DNA of 19,831 nucleotides from CAUUFM01 sp041844335 (GTDB lineage Bacteria > Bacillota > Clostridia > Lachnospirales > Lachnospiraceae), in NCBI GenBank assembly GCA_041844335.1, contig JBGZAX010000011.1, forward strand, positions 1 to 19,831. The letters run 5' to 3'. A program made the position numbers and the translations under genes. The notes beneath the pieces are model-generated. The model was not told the origin of the DNA. It did no database searches and saw only the letters and a program-made list of their open reading frames with translations. Positions 1 to 8,706 of the stretch are shown here, in pieces (the first letter of the stretch is position 1; each line of letters starts with the position of its first letter).

Positions 1-50
1 GCTTTTTTATAAAAATCTAAAAGAATTATCGTAAATTGCTGAGTGTTCAA

Positions 51-59
51 ATTATAACA
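51..59 (-). promoter_or_regulatory. Possible extended -10 element downstream of pyrE
   Basis: On the minus strand the sequence reads TGT followed by a perfect TATAAT (hexamer at 51-56, TGn at 57-59), the form of an extended -10 element. No good -35 hexamer lies at the right distance. It would fire toward the window edge and could serve a gene outside the window. AT-rich intergenic DNA yields such matches by chance, so this is tentative. Confidence 0.3.
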
Positions 60-60
60 C

Positions 61-86
61 AATTAATAAACTTAAGCATCGGCTTA
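61..86 (-). terminator. Weak possible terminator after pyrE
   Basis: Just after the pyrE stop, the minus strand can form a 5-bp hairpin (TAAGC, 4-nt loop, GCTTA; 73-86) followed by an interrupted T-rich stretch. The stem is short and the T tract is broken, so termination of the pyr operon here would be inefficient. No better terminator is visible between pyrE and the window edge. Confidence 0.25.
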
Positions 87-103
87 TAATTGTATAACGA
101 ACC

Positions 104-784
104 CTATTTAACTACCCCATACATCTTATAATACTCATCTATTTTATTAAGCAAATCGGAATTAAGCTTATACTTTCCCTCATAGCATTTATCTGTTAAA
201 TACTCAAGTATCTCATTAATATTAACGATAGAATAGGCACTAAACCCGTAAAGCTCCCGTATACTTTCAAGAGCCGTCTTATTATCATTTTTTCCTCTTT
301 CTTTTCTGTCAACGGACACCATCATACCGCTTATACTCACGTTTTTATCACCGGTAATAATAGGAAAAGTTTCTTCAATAGACTTTCCCGATGTAGTAAC
401 ATCCTCAACAATCACTACACGCAAATTTCTGTCAAGCCTTTCCCCAAGAAAAATCCCTTTATCTCCGTGATCCTTTATCTCTTTTCTGTTAGAAGAATAC
501 CGAACCTCCTTTGAATATATATCATATATCGACATAGCTACGGATACTGCCAAAGGAATACCCTTATAAGCGGGACCGAATAAAACATCGAAATCAAGTC
601 CTATTTTTTCATTTATTGCCCTTGCATAAAAATCGGACAGGATTTTAAGCTCCTTTCCTGTAGTAAAAGAACCCATATTTAAGAAAAAAGGAGATTTTCT
701 GCCGCTCTTTAATGTAAAATCTCCGAACTTTAATGCCTCAGTTTCAAGCAAAAATTCAATAAAATCAGTCTTATACCCCTGCAT
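104..784 (-). CDS. pyrE: Orotate phosphoribosyltransferase
   Basis: Transfers the phosphoribosyl group of PRPP to orotate, giving orotidine 5'-monophosphate in the cytoplasm; it is the fifth of six UMP-synthesis steps. The PRPP-binding signature VVIVEDVTTSGKS lies at residues 123-135, and the N-terminal FGDFTLKSGRKSPFF segment matches clostridial PyrE. I place the start at the ATG at 784, giving 226 residues, because it follows an AAGGAGG ribosome binding site by six bases. A longer reading from a TTG at 811 has no such site and would overlap pyrF. It is the last gene of the pyr operon, 16 nt after pyrF. The length is normal and no key residue appears to be missing. Confidence 0.96.
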   Translation of the reverse strand: MQGYKTDFIEFLLETEALKFGDFTLKSGRKSPFFLNMGSFTTGKELKILSDFYARAINEKIGLDFDVLFGPAYKGIPLAVSVAMSIYDIYSKEVRYSSNRKEIKDHGDKGIFLGERLDRNLRVVIVEDVTTSGKSIEETFPIITGDKNVSISGMMVSVDRKERGKNDNKTALESIRELYGFSAYSIVNINEILEYLTDKCYEGKYKLNSDLLNKIDEYYKMYGVVK

Positions 785-800
785 ATCAGCCCTCCTTAAA

Positions 801-1511
801 TCATATATCAAGCTTTGAACTCATTATTTCCTCAATATGGCTATACACCCTCTCAGGCTCCAAGCTCCTTGTAATACTTCTACCGACCACTACAAAATCA
901 CTTCCCTTAAGCCTTGCAATTTGAGGTGTCGCAACCCTCTTTTGATCATCCGTACTGTCATTCTCCAATCTGATCCCCGGAGTAACGGTCAAAAATTTTT
1001 CTGAAACCTCCCTATGTATAAGATCAGTCTCATTTACAGAGCAGACCACACCGTCCAGTCTCGCACTATGAGCATTTTTTGCATAAGAAATAACCGTATC
1101 CTCCACAGATCCCTGTATGCGAAGCTCCCTGTTCATAATATCCACTGAGGTGCTTGTAAGCATAGTTACAGCTATTAAAAGCGGTCTTTTATCCCCTTTT
1201 TTACCTTCCTCAAGTCCCGAAAGTGCCGCTCTCATCATCTCCAATCCGCCCATAGCATGTACATTCACCATATCCACGTTTAAAGAGGCAAGATTTCTCA
1301 TAGCCGCCCTTACCGTATTTGGAATATCGTGTAGCTTTAAATCAAGGAAAATCTGATGCCCTCTATTTTTTATACTGCTTATTATTCCCAAGCCGCAGCT
1401 ATATAAAAGCTCCATTCCAATCTTTACAAAAACCGGTTTTTTAAACCTGTCCAAAAAATCAAAAACTTCTCTTTCACTCGAAAAATCGAGTGCAATAATC
1501 GTCTTACTCAT
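801..1511 (-). CDS. pyrF: Orotidine 5'-phosphate decarboxylase
   Basis: Decarboxylates orotidine 5'-monophosphate to UMP, the last step of the pathway. At 236 residues it is the short, B. subtilis-like type. The catalytic signature DLKLHDIPNT is at residues 57-66, carrying the Lys59 and Asp62 expected of the charged Asp-Lys-Asp-Lys network; Asp9 and Lys30 fit the remaining active-site positions. A phosphate-binding VVVGRSI stretch lies near the C-terminus. Its ATG lies inside the end of pyrD (an 8-nt ATGAGTAA overlap), so translation is probably coupled. The ribosome binding site (AGGAGC) falls within the last codons of pyrD. Confidence 0.96.
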   Translation of the reverse strand: MSKTIIALDFSSEREVFDFLDRFKKPVFVKIGMELLYSCGLGIISSIKNRGHQIFLDLKLHDIPNTVRAAMRNLASLNVDMVNVHAMGGLEMMRAALSGLEEGKKGDKRPLLIAVTMLTSTSVDIMNRELRIQGSVEDTVISYAKNAHSARLDGVVCSVNETDLIHREVSEKFLTVTPGIRLENDSTDDQKRVATPQIARLKGSDFVVVGRSITRSLEPERVYSHIEEIMSSKLDI

Positions 1512-2418
1512 TTCCCGCTCCTATCACTGATTTTACGCTGTCAAAAGAATATCTTTTTAAACAATCCTCCAAACTATCCACTATCTCCTTGCATCCATAA
1601 GGATTTACAAAGTTATAGGTTCCCACCTCTACGGCACTTGCACCTGCAAGCAAAAATTCAAGCACATCTTCGGCTGAGGTTATTCCCCCGACTCCTATTA
1701 TAGGAATTTTCACCGCCTTATAGGTCTTATAAACCATAGCTAATGCAACCGGCTTTATAGCAGGACCGCTAAGACCTCCTGTCACATTCCCGAGCAAAGG
1801 TTTTCTCGTAGTTAAGTCAAGTCTCATACCGACAAGTGTGTTTATCATCACCAGACCGTCAGCTCCCGCAGCCTCCACAGCTCTTGCAATCTCAACTATA
1901 TCCGTAACATTGGGAGATAATTTCACATACAGCGGCTTTTTGGCAACCCTTTTCGCCATTTCGGTAATGTTTGCCGCCAAATCTGCTCTTATCCCCAAGC
2001 CGATTCCACCATGCCTCACATTAGGACAGGATATATTAAGCTCATATGCATCCACTCTATCCTCACCATTTAATTTTTCTATCACAGCTATGTATTCATC
2101 TTCGTCAGCTCCTGCCACATTCGCCATGACACAGGTATTAAATCGGCTTAAAAAAGGCAGTTCCTCCTTTATTATACTGTCCACGCCCTTGTTTTGAAGC
2201 CCTATTGCATTAAGCATTCCCGACGGGGTTTCAGCTACCCTCGGCAACTTATTTCCGAACCTGTAATTCAATGTGGAACTTTTCATGGATATTCCGCCAA
2301 GAATACTCAAATCATAAAGCCTTGAATATTCACGTCCGAAGCCGAAACACCCGCTTGCTGCAATTACAGGATTTTTAAGCCTTAGCCCCGGCAATTCAAC
2401 CGATAAATCGTTACTCAT
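1504..2418 (-). CDS. pyrD: Dihydroorotate dehydrogenase B, catalytic subunit
   Basis: FMN-containing catalytic subunit that oxidises dihydroorotate to orotate and passes electrons to PyrK and on to NAD+. The 304-residue TIM barrel carries the class 1B signature NISCPNV with catalytic Cys131 (family 1A and class 2 enzymes differ here), an ISMKS segment with Lys46, and the C-terminal GVGGI and AGASAVEVGT flavin-phosphate loops. Its start codon shares one base with the pyrK stop (TAATG), and an AGGTGAT ribosome binding site precedes it. Adjacency to pyrK confirms the NAD-linked heterotetrameric type, which suits an anaerobe. Confidence 0.96.
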   Translation of the reverse strand: MSNDLSVELPGLRLKNPVIAASGCFGFGREYSRLYDLSILGGISMKSSTLNYRFGNKLPRVAETPSGMLNAIGLQNKGVDSIIKEELPFLSRFNTCVMANVAGADEDEYIAVIEKLNGEDRVDAYELNISCPNVRHGGIGLGIRADLAANITEMAKRVAKKPLYVKLSPNVTDIVEIARAVEAAGADGLVMINTLVGMRLDLTTRKPLLGNVTGGLSGPAIKPVALAMVYKTYKAVKIPIIGVGGITSAEDVLEFLLAGASAVEVGTYNFVNPYGCKEIVDSLEDCLKRYSFDSVKSVIGAGNE

Positions 2419-3152
2419 TATATCACCTGTCCTATCTTAAATACGGGACCGTCGGCACAGACCCTGTAAGAAACATTCCTATCCTTCCTGTCATTACAAA
2501 CACATGCCATACAGGCACCTATTCCGCAAGCCATTCTTGCCTCCCTTGACACATATCCATAATCAAAATTACTCTCTACCGCATCAAGCATTTTTAAGGG
2601 ACCGCAGGCATAAACAAGTCCTTTCAGCCCCTTTTCTTTAATCAATTCAATCACATTTCCCTTATACCCGTAAGAGCCGTCCAATGTTGATATAAATGTC
2701 GGAGCCAATTCCTTAAATTCCTCTTCCAAAAACACAAAATCCATTGTATTAAAGCCAAGAACCACACTTAGCGATTTTCCTTTAAGATTAAACTCACGTG
2801 CCAGCTGATATAAGGGCGGGACGCCTATACCCCCACCTATTATCAATATTTCATCCTCCGGCACATCAGTATCAAATCCGTTCCCTAATGGCCCGAAAAT
2901 GCTCAATTTATCATCTTTTTTCATATTTGAAAGCTTAATAGTTCCCTCACCTGAAGCCTTATAAATGATAACAAAGCTGTCATCTCTTATCTCACATATA
3001 CTGACAGGTCTTGATAACAGGTGTCCGTCCACTCTGATATTTATGAACTGCCCTGCCCTCATGAGATCGGTAAGATCGGATCTTAAGCTCATTTTATAGG
3101 TATCCTTTGCGATACTTTTGTTTTCCAAAACCGCACTTAAATCCTTTTTCAT
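2418..3152 (-). CDS. pyrK: Dihydroorotate dehydrogenase B, electron-transfer subunit
   Basis: FAD and 2Fe-2S subunit that carries electrons from PyrD to NAD+. In 244 residues it shows a ferredoxin-reductase-like FAD domain (LLSRPVSI at about 45-52), an NAD-binding loop IIGGGIGVPPL at about 104-114, a YACGPLKML stretch at about 181-189, and a C-terminal cluster motif with Cys209, Cys214, Cys217 and Cys232 before the typical ADGPVF ending. The start at 3152 follows a perfect AGGAGG site. It sits 7 nt after carB and overlaps pyrD by one base. All cluster cysteines are present, so the subunit should be functional. Confidence 0.96.
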   Translation of the reverse strand: MKKDLSAVLENKSIAKDTYKMSLRSDLTDLMRAGQFINIRVDGHLLSRPVSICEIRDDSFVIIYKASGEGTIKLSNMKKDDKLSIFGPLGNGFDTDVPEDEILIIGGGIGVPPLYQLAREFNLKGKSLSVVLGFNTMDFVFLEEEFKELAPTFISTLDGSYGYKGNVIELIKEKGLKGLVYACGPLKMLDAVESNFDYGYVSREARMACGIGACMACVCNDRKDRNVSYRVCADGPVFKIGQVI

Positions 3153-3159
3153 ACTCCTC

Positions 3160-6100
3160 CTATTTCATACTGCCTAACGAAAATGATTGTGACTCCATTA
3201 CCTTTAATATGGCGTTTGCAGTATCTAATGATGTAAAGCACGGTATAGCATTTTCAGCAGATGCTCTTCTTATTACAAATCCGTCCTTTGCGGAGTCTGC
3301 ATTGGGTCTAATGGTATTTATTACATAATTCACCTTACCCTTTAATATGATATCAACCACATTTAAATCACTCACATTCTCATCGTCTATCTTTGACACT
3401 ATCGTAGTATTTAAGCCCCTGTCCTTAAAATAATCGTGCGTTCCCTTTGTGGTATAAATCCCATAACCTATGGCATCAAGCTTTTTTGCAATCTCAAATG
3501 CCTCCTGTTTTTCGCTGGCAACGGTAATTAGAACAGAGCCATATAACGGTATCTTTATTCCGCTTGAAATCATAGCCTTATAAAGTGCCTTTTCCATAGT
3601 GAGATCTTTTCCCAAAACCTCTCCTGTTGATTTCATCTCGGGACCTAAAGTGGTATCTACAGATGTAAGCTTTGCAAAGGAAAAAACCGGAGCCTTTACA
3701 TAGACCATATCACCGGACTCCAAAATTTCAGTATCTATTCCCTGCTCCTTAAGACTTATGCCTACTGCCGTCTTTGTCGCTATATCCGCCATTTTTATTC
3801 CGGTTGCCTTGGATAAGAACGGTATAGTCCTGCTGGATCTCGGATTCACCTCAAGCACGAACACCTCATTATCAGCTCCCACAATAAACTGTATATTATA
3901 TAAGCCTATAAAGCGAAAACCTCTTCCTATCCTTATTCCATAGTCAACTATCTTATCTATCACCTCTTTGCTTAATGTCTGCGTGGGATATACCGAAATG
4001 GAATCACCCGAATGTACTCCGGCTCTTTCAATATGTTCCATTATTCCGGGTATGAACACATTTTCTCCGTCACAAATAGCGTCTATTTCAACCTCCTTTC
4101 CTATCAAGTATCTGTCTATAAGTATTGGGGAATCATGGCTTATCTCCTTAATTGCATCTTGCATATATCGTCTTAAGTCCTTTTCATTATGCACTATTTC
4201 CATCGCTCGACCGCCCAGAACATAAGATGGTCTTACCAAGACAGGATATCCTATTTTTTGTGCTATTTCAACCGCTGCATCTATTGTAAATGCGGTGTCT
4301 CCTTTAGGTTGTTTTATGCAAAGCTCCTTTAGCATCTTTTCGAACTTATCCCTGTCCTCCGCCTTATCAATGCTCTCAAGAGACGTGCCTATTATCTTAA
4401 CTCCTCTGTCAACCAAATCCGCCGCTAAATTTATTGCAGTCTGCCCTCCGAATTGTACTATCACGCCAATCGGTTTTTCCAAATCAATTATGTGCATAAC
4501 GTCCTCTATCGTTAAAGGCTCAAAATACAGCTTATCTGAGACTGAAAAGTCAGTGGATACAGTTTCGGGATTATTGTTTATCACTATTGCCTCATATCCA
4601 AGCTCCTTAAGGGTATTTACACAATGCACCGTCGAATAGTCAAACTCCACACCCTGCCCTATCCTTATCGGCCCCGAGCCTAATACTACAATCTTTTTCT
4701 TATCGGATACAACGCTTTCATTTTCATATAGGTAGCTTGAATAATAATATGGTGTCGAACTGTTAAAAATTCCTGAACAGGTATCTACCATTTTATAAAT
4801 CGGAATTATATTATTCTTCTTTCTTAAATCATATAACTCCTTTGATTTCATATTCCAATTTCCGGCAATATAGGAGTCGGAAAATCCGGCTTTTTTAAGC
4901 TTTTTTAAAGTATCAAAATCTCCTATATTTTCAAGCATTTCCTTTTCAAGCTCAAAGATATGCGAAAGCTTTTTCAAGAAAAATATGTCAATTTTGCTGA
5001 TTTCATAGATTTTTTCAAGACTGTATCCACACCTTATCAGCTCCATTATAGCAAAAATTCGCTCATCATCCCTGTTTTTGACCTTTTCAACAAGTCCCTC
5101 AATATCACTGGGCAAATCCTTCAGCTCAATATGATCTATCTTCATTTCAATAGATCTGATAGACTTTAAAAGTCCTTCCTCAAAGCTTTTTCCTATAGCC
5201 ATAACCTCTCCTGTGGCTTTCATCTGTGTACCGAGCCGTCTGTCTGCACCTGCAAACTTATCAAAGGCAAATCTTGGAAACTTTGTTACAATATAATCAA
5301 CACAAGGCTCCGTGCAGGCATAATTTGTATTAGTTACCGGATTTATGATTTCATCAAGTCGGAGACCTACAGCCGTTTTTGCAGCAATCTTCGCTATAGG
5401 ATAGCCTGTAGCCTTACTTGCAAGAGCTGACGACCTTGATACTCTCGGATTTACCTCTATCACATAATAATTAAATGAATCGGTATCAAGTGCCAGCTGT
5501 ACGTTACAACCACCGTTTATTTTAAGTGCTCTAACTATCTTTTTTGCAGTATTTGCAAGCATAGTATTCTCATATTCCGTGAGTGTCTGAGTCGGAGCTA
5601 CTACTATAGAATCGCCTGTATGAATGCCCACAGGATCCACATTTTCCATACTGCACACAATGATTGCAGTATCATTATTATCCCTCATTACCTCGAATTC
5701 TATCTCCTTATAGCCTGCTATGCTCTTTTCAATAAGACACTGATTTACAGGAGAGATTTTAAGTCCATTTTTTGTGATAGCGGAAAGCTCTTTATCATCT
5801 CTTGCAAAACCTCCGCCGGTTCCACCCAAGGTAAACGCCGGCCTGACAACCACGGGATATTCGATTTTATGTGCAAAATCTATGGCGGCATCTACCGTAT
5901 GCACTATTATGGAATCAGGCACAGGCTCGTTCAAATCTCTCATCAAATTCTTGAATTTTTCTCTATCTTCCGCCATTTCTATTGCTTCAAGTCCGGTGCC
6001 TAATACCTCCACATTATTAGCCTCAAGTATTCCGGCATTTGCCAGCTCTATTACCAGATTAAGCGCCGTCTGTCCGCCACAGTTTCCAAGGATTGCGTCA

Positions 6101-6348
6101 GGCTTTTCCTTATGTATAATTCTCGCGGCAAACTCCAAGGTAAGCGGCTCTATAAATACCTTGTCCGCTATTTCGGTGTCGGTCATAATAGTCGCAGGAT
6201 TTGAATTAATAAGGATAACCTCATAGCCCTCCTCTCTAAGCGACCTGCAAGCCTGCGACCCCGAATAGTCAAACTCCGCAGCCTGACCTATTATTATAGG
6301 TCCTGATCCTATTACGAGCACCTTTTTAATATCCGTTCTCTTAGGCAT
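3160..6348 (-). CDS. carB: Carbamoyl-phosphate synthetase, large subunit
   Basis: Makes carbamoyl phosphate from bicarbonate, ammonia and two ATP for the pyrimidine and arginine pathways. The 1062-residue length is normal. It has two homologous ATP-grasp halves: the carboxyphosphate half at about 1-400 (GSGPIIIGQAAEFDYSG, GGTGGG, NPRVSRSSALASKATG) and the carbamate half at about 555-930 (GSGPIRIGQGVEFDYS, VRPSYVLGGRAM, NPRSSRTIPF). A linker separates them, and a C-terminal MGS-type allosteric domain starts near 935 (TTKGTHDYFKDRGL). All synthetase motifs I checked are intact. The start follows a very strong AAGGAGGT site that lies inside the end of carA; the ATG overlaps the carA stop by 8 nt. 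Its partner CarA looks catalytically dead, so this subunit may depend on free ammonia. Confidence 0.97.
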   Translation of the reverse strand: MPKRTDIKKVLVIGSGPIIIGQAAEFDYSGSQACRSLREEGYEVILINSNPATIMTDTEIADKVFIEPLTLEFAARIIHKEKPDAILGNCGGQTALNLVIELANAGILEANNVEVLGTGLEAIEMAEDREKFKNLMRDLNEPVPDSIIVHTVDAAIDFAHKIEYPVVVRPAFTLGGTGGGFARDDKELSAITKNGLKISPVNQCLIEKSIAGYKEIEFEVMRDNNDTAIIVCSMENVDPVGIHTGDSIVVAPTQTLTEYENTMLANTAKKIVRALKINGGCNVQLALDTDSFNYYVIEVNPRVSRSSALASKATGYPIAKIAAKTAVGLRLDEIINPVTNTNYACTEPCVDYIVTKFPRFAFDKFAGADRRLGTQMKATGEVMAIGKSFEEGLLKSIRSIEMKIDHIELKDLPSDIEGLVEKVKNRDDERIFAIMELIRCGYSLEKIYEISKIDIFFLKKLSHIFELEKEMLENIGDFDTLKKLKKAGFSDSYIAGNWNMKSKELYDLRKKNNIIPIYKMVDTCSGIFNSSTPYYYSSYLYENESVVSDKKKIVVLGSGPIRIGQGVEFDYSTVHCVNTLKELGYEAIVINNNPETVSTDFSVSDKLYFEPLTIEDVMHIIDLEKPIGVIVQFGGQTAINLAADLVDRGVKIIGTSLESIDKAEDRDKFEKMLKELCIKQPKGDTAFTIDAAVEIAQKIGYPVLVRPSYVLGGRAMEIVHNEKDLRRYMQDAIKEISHDSPILIDRYLIGKEVEIDAICDGENVFIPGIMEHIERAGVHSGDSISVYPTQTLSKEVIDKIVDYGIRIGRGFRFIGLYNIQFIVGADNEVFVLEVNPRSSRTIPFLSKATGIKMADIATKTAVGISLKEQGIDTEILESGDMVYVKAPVFSFAKLTSVDTTLGPEMKSTGEVLGKDLTMEKALYKAMISSGIKIPLYGSVLITVASEKQEAFEIAKKLDAIGYGIYTTKGTHDYFKDRGLNTTIVSKIDDENVSDLNVVDIILKGKVNYVINTIRPNADSAKDGFVIRRASAENAIPCFTSLDTANAILKVMESQSFSLGSMK

Positions 6349-7423
6349 TTTTTACCTCCTTGGAATTCCTAATCATCTTATAAAATGTTTCAAAATGCTT
6401 ATTTTTATTAATATATGCATCTAAAACCGGCTTGAACTGTATTGCAGTAATATTTTTCACAATACTGTCAAAACCGTCAATGGTATCATCGTTTACATCT
6501 CTGTAAAGAACCCTTATATCACTTGGCACCTTAGTTTTATCTATCGTATAGCTGTTGTTTTTACTGACAATTTCTACCGTATCATCTATCATATTTTTTA
6601 CCGGATAATTACTGCCCCTGTGTCCGTACTTTAACTTTTCTATCTCACAGCCGCAGGCCTTGGCAAGCACCAGATGCCCAAGTCCTATACCGAAAATAGG
6701 CACATTCCCCATAATAAGCTTGCACAATTCTATAGTCTTTTCTATAAATTCGGGCCTTCCGGGACCATCACTTAATATAATGCCGTCGGGGTTAAGCGAG
6801 CCTATATATTCAAAACTCACATCATAAGGTAAAATCGTAATATCCAAGTTTTTAGAATTCAGCTCCTTTACAATATCATTTATCGAACCTAAATCTATCA
6901 CTATTATTTTTTCATTATCATTTTGTATATGAAAAGACTTTTGTACAGAAACTTTAGAAACAATGTTTTCATCCTCAAGGTAGTTTTTTATTTGTTCAAC
7001 CAAAACCTCGACATTTGAAATATTGTCGGTTAAGCAAGCGTTCATACTGCCGTTCTCTATTATTTTTTTTGTGATATGTCTTGTATCAATATTCTTTATT
7101 CCCGGAATATTTTTAAGTCTTAAAAATTCATCAAGACAGAGTCTGCTTGTAAAATTGCTCGGATTTTCGCAGATATCAGACACAATAACACCGAAAATAT
7201 GCGGATTCAGACTCTCAGCTCCATCTCTGTTTATTCCAGCATTTCCTATCAGAGGGTATGTGAAATTTATTATATGACCGCTGTTTGCACTGTCACAAAG
7301 TATTCCCTGATATCCGTTCATATCGGTGTTAAAAACAAGCCTGCCTATGCTGAAACGACTGCCTCCGAAAGCCTTTCCCTCGAAAAAACTGCCGTCCTCC
7401 AAAACTAAATATCTCTTAGACAT
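6341..7423 (-). CDS. carA: Carbamoyl-phosphate synthetase small subunit, glutaminase site degenerate
   Basis: In the family this subunit hydrolyses glutamine and channels ammonia to CarB. I start it at 7423 (360 residues), because an AGGAGG site lies six bases upstream; a reading from 7441 lacks one. The N-terminal domain is clear (VFNTDMNGYQ, NFTYPLIGN, DTRHITKKI), as is the class I glutamine amidotransferase fold (LSDGPGRP at about 218-224). The active site is not. The nucleophile loop, usually GICLGHQ, reads GIGLGHL, with Gly247 for Cys and Leu251 for Gln. The usual QGHPEAS reads QFKPVLD, with Lys331 for His and Val333 for Glu. The QNHGF segment reads KNNSY, and the PSY serine is Ala46. 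I checked the codons at 6683-6685, 6431-6433 and 6425-6427. The frame is otherwise uninterrupted, so it may be kept as a structural partner of CarB. Confidence 0.93.
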   Translation of the reverse strand: MSKRYLVLEDGSFFEGKAFGGSRFSIGRLVFNTDMNGYQGILCDSANSGHIINFTYPLIGNAGINRDGAESLNPHIFGVIVSDICENPSNFTSRLCLDEFLRLKNIPGIKNIDTRHITKKIIENGSMNACLTDNISNVEVLVEQIKNYLEDENIVSKVSVQKSFHIQNDNEKIIVIDLGSINDIVKELNSKNLDITILPYDVSFEYIGSLNPDGIILSDGPGRPEFIEKTIELCKLIMGNVPIFGIGLGHLVLAKACGCEIEKLKYGHRGSNYPVKNMIDDTVEIVSKNNSYTIDKTKVPSDIRVLYRDVNDDTIDGFDSIVKNITAIQFKPVLDAYINKNKHFETFYKMIRNSKEVKNA

Positions 7424-8705
7424 AATTCCTCCTATAAACAAACTCTCCTGAACACATCGTCCATTCAGTGACTATCGACACTCCTACTCCGTCAAAAGGG
7501 GTGTTTTTTCCCTTTGTGATAAAGCTGTTCTTATCTATTATATTATCCTCTTCTTTAATCAACACCAGATCCGCATCATAGCCCTCTTTTATATACCCTT
7601 TATTGTTAAAGTCGAACCTTTCGGCAGGCTTGGACGAAATATATTTTACAAAATCTTCCAAGGTTATTTTGCCGGTTTTTACAAAATTGGTATAAAATAA
7701 GGCAATAGCATTTTCTATAGTCGATATGCCGAAAGGAGCAGCCACCATTCCTTCAGCCTTTTCATCTTCCGCATGCGGAGCGTGGTCGTTGGCAATAAAA
7801 TCAACGGTTCCATCTAAAAGTCCCTCTATTAATGCCACTCTGTCAATCTTAGACCTAAGCGGCGGATTCATCTTGTAATTCGCATTATTTACATCTATAT
7901 CATCTTCTGTAAGCAAAAGATGATGTATTGTCACCTCTGCTGAAACATCAGCTCCAATTTTCTTATACTTTCTCAGAAGCTCCACACTCTTTTTTGCACT
8001 TACATGACAAACATGATATTTTACGCCTGTTTTTTTTGCCAGCTCCAAGTCCCTTTTTAGCTGCACGTATTCAGTTTCACTCGGTATTCCGACCAGATTG
8101 TTTCTCTTTGCAAATTCTCCGTCGTGCACACAAGAATTGGGTTTTCTATAACTCATATCCTCCGTATGCGCCGATATTATACCATCAACCTTTTTTATAT
8201 CCTCAAATGCTTTTTGCATTACACAATCGTTTTGAACTCCCACTCCGTCATCGCTGAAATATCTTAAATTGAATTTGTCTTTTACAGCTCTGTAATCCAC
8301 AGTTTCAATCCCCTTTTCCGCCTTTGTAATACAGACATAAGGCACCACATTTACCACTGCATCTTTTTTTATTAATTCTAAATAATCACTTATTGTATCA
8401 ATATTATCAGGAAAAGGTATAACATTAGGCATAGCCATTATTGTAGTGTATCCGCCCTTTGCCGCTGCCAGACTTCCGGTTCTGATGGTTTCCTTTTTTT
8501 CAAATCCGGGCTGTCTTAAATGCGTATGAACATCTATTCCTCCCGGTATAAGCAGATTAAATGCGGCATCTATTATTTTTACTTCAAGGTTTTTTTTATC
8601 AAGATTTTCTCCTATTTTAATTATGCTTCCCTCATCGACCAAAACATCTCTTATCACACAATCATTTTTCTTTTCTATCAGTTTAGCGTTCTTAATTAAA
8701 ATCAT
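7416..8705 (-). CDS. pyrC: Dihydroorotase
   Basis: Zinc amidohydrolase that closes N-carbamoyl-aspartate to dihydroorotate, the third pathway step. At 429 residues it is the length of Bacillus PyrC (class I). Metal ligands are visible in order: His60 and His62 in DVHTHLRQPG, Asp152/153 in YFSDDGV, His180 in SAHTED, His231/234 in YHVCHVS, and the catalytic Asp307 in NDHAPH. I start at the ATG at 8705, one base after the pyrB stop, with GGAG spaced six to seven bases upstream inside the end of pyrB. An in-frame ATG at 8726 would overlap pyrB by 20 nt and fits less well. Its last codons carry the carA ribosome binding site, and it overlaps carA by 8 nt. Confidence 0.95.
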   Translation of the reverse strand: MILIKNAKLIEKKNDCVIRDVLVDEGSIIKIGENLDKKNLEVKIIDAAFNLLIPGGIDVHTHLRQPGFEKKETIRTGSLAAAKGGYTTIMAMPNVIPFPDNIDTISDYLELIKKDAVVNVVPYVCITKAEKGIETVDYRAVKDKFNLRYFSDDGVGVQNDCVMQKAFEDIKKVDGIISAHTEDMSYRKPNSCVHDGEFAKRNNLVGIPSETEYVQLKRDLELAKKTGVKYHVCHVSAKKSVELLRKYKKIGADVSAEVTIHHLLLTEDDIDVNNANYKMNPPLRSKIDRVALIEGLLDGTVDFIANDHAPHAEDEKAEGMVAAPFGISTIENAIALFYTNFVKTGKITLEDFVKYISSKPAERFDFNNKGYIKEGYDADLVLIKEEDNIIDKNSFITKGKNTPFDGVGVSIVTEWTMCSGEFVYRRNYV

Positions 8706-8706
8706 C

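Noticed and set aside
5620..6226. Overlapping plus-strand frames opposite carB
   Set aside because: They are antisense to highly conserved CarB motifs and show no family signature or ribosome binding site.
6341..7423. carA as a frameshifted pseudogene
   Set aside because: The frame is intact over 360 residues with normal length, conserved N-terminal motifs and a GPG loop; only active-site and substrate-binding positions are changed.
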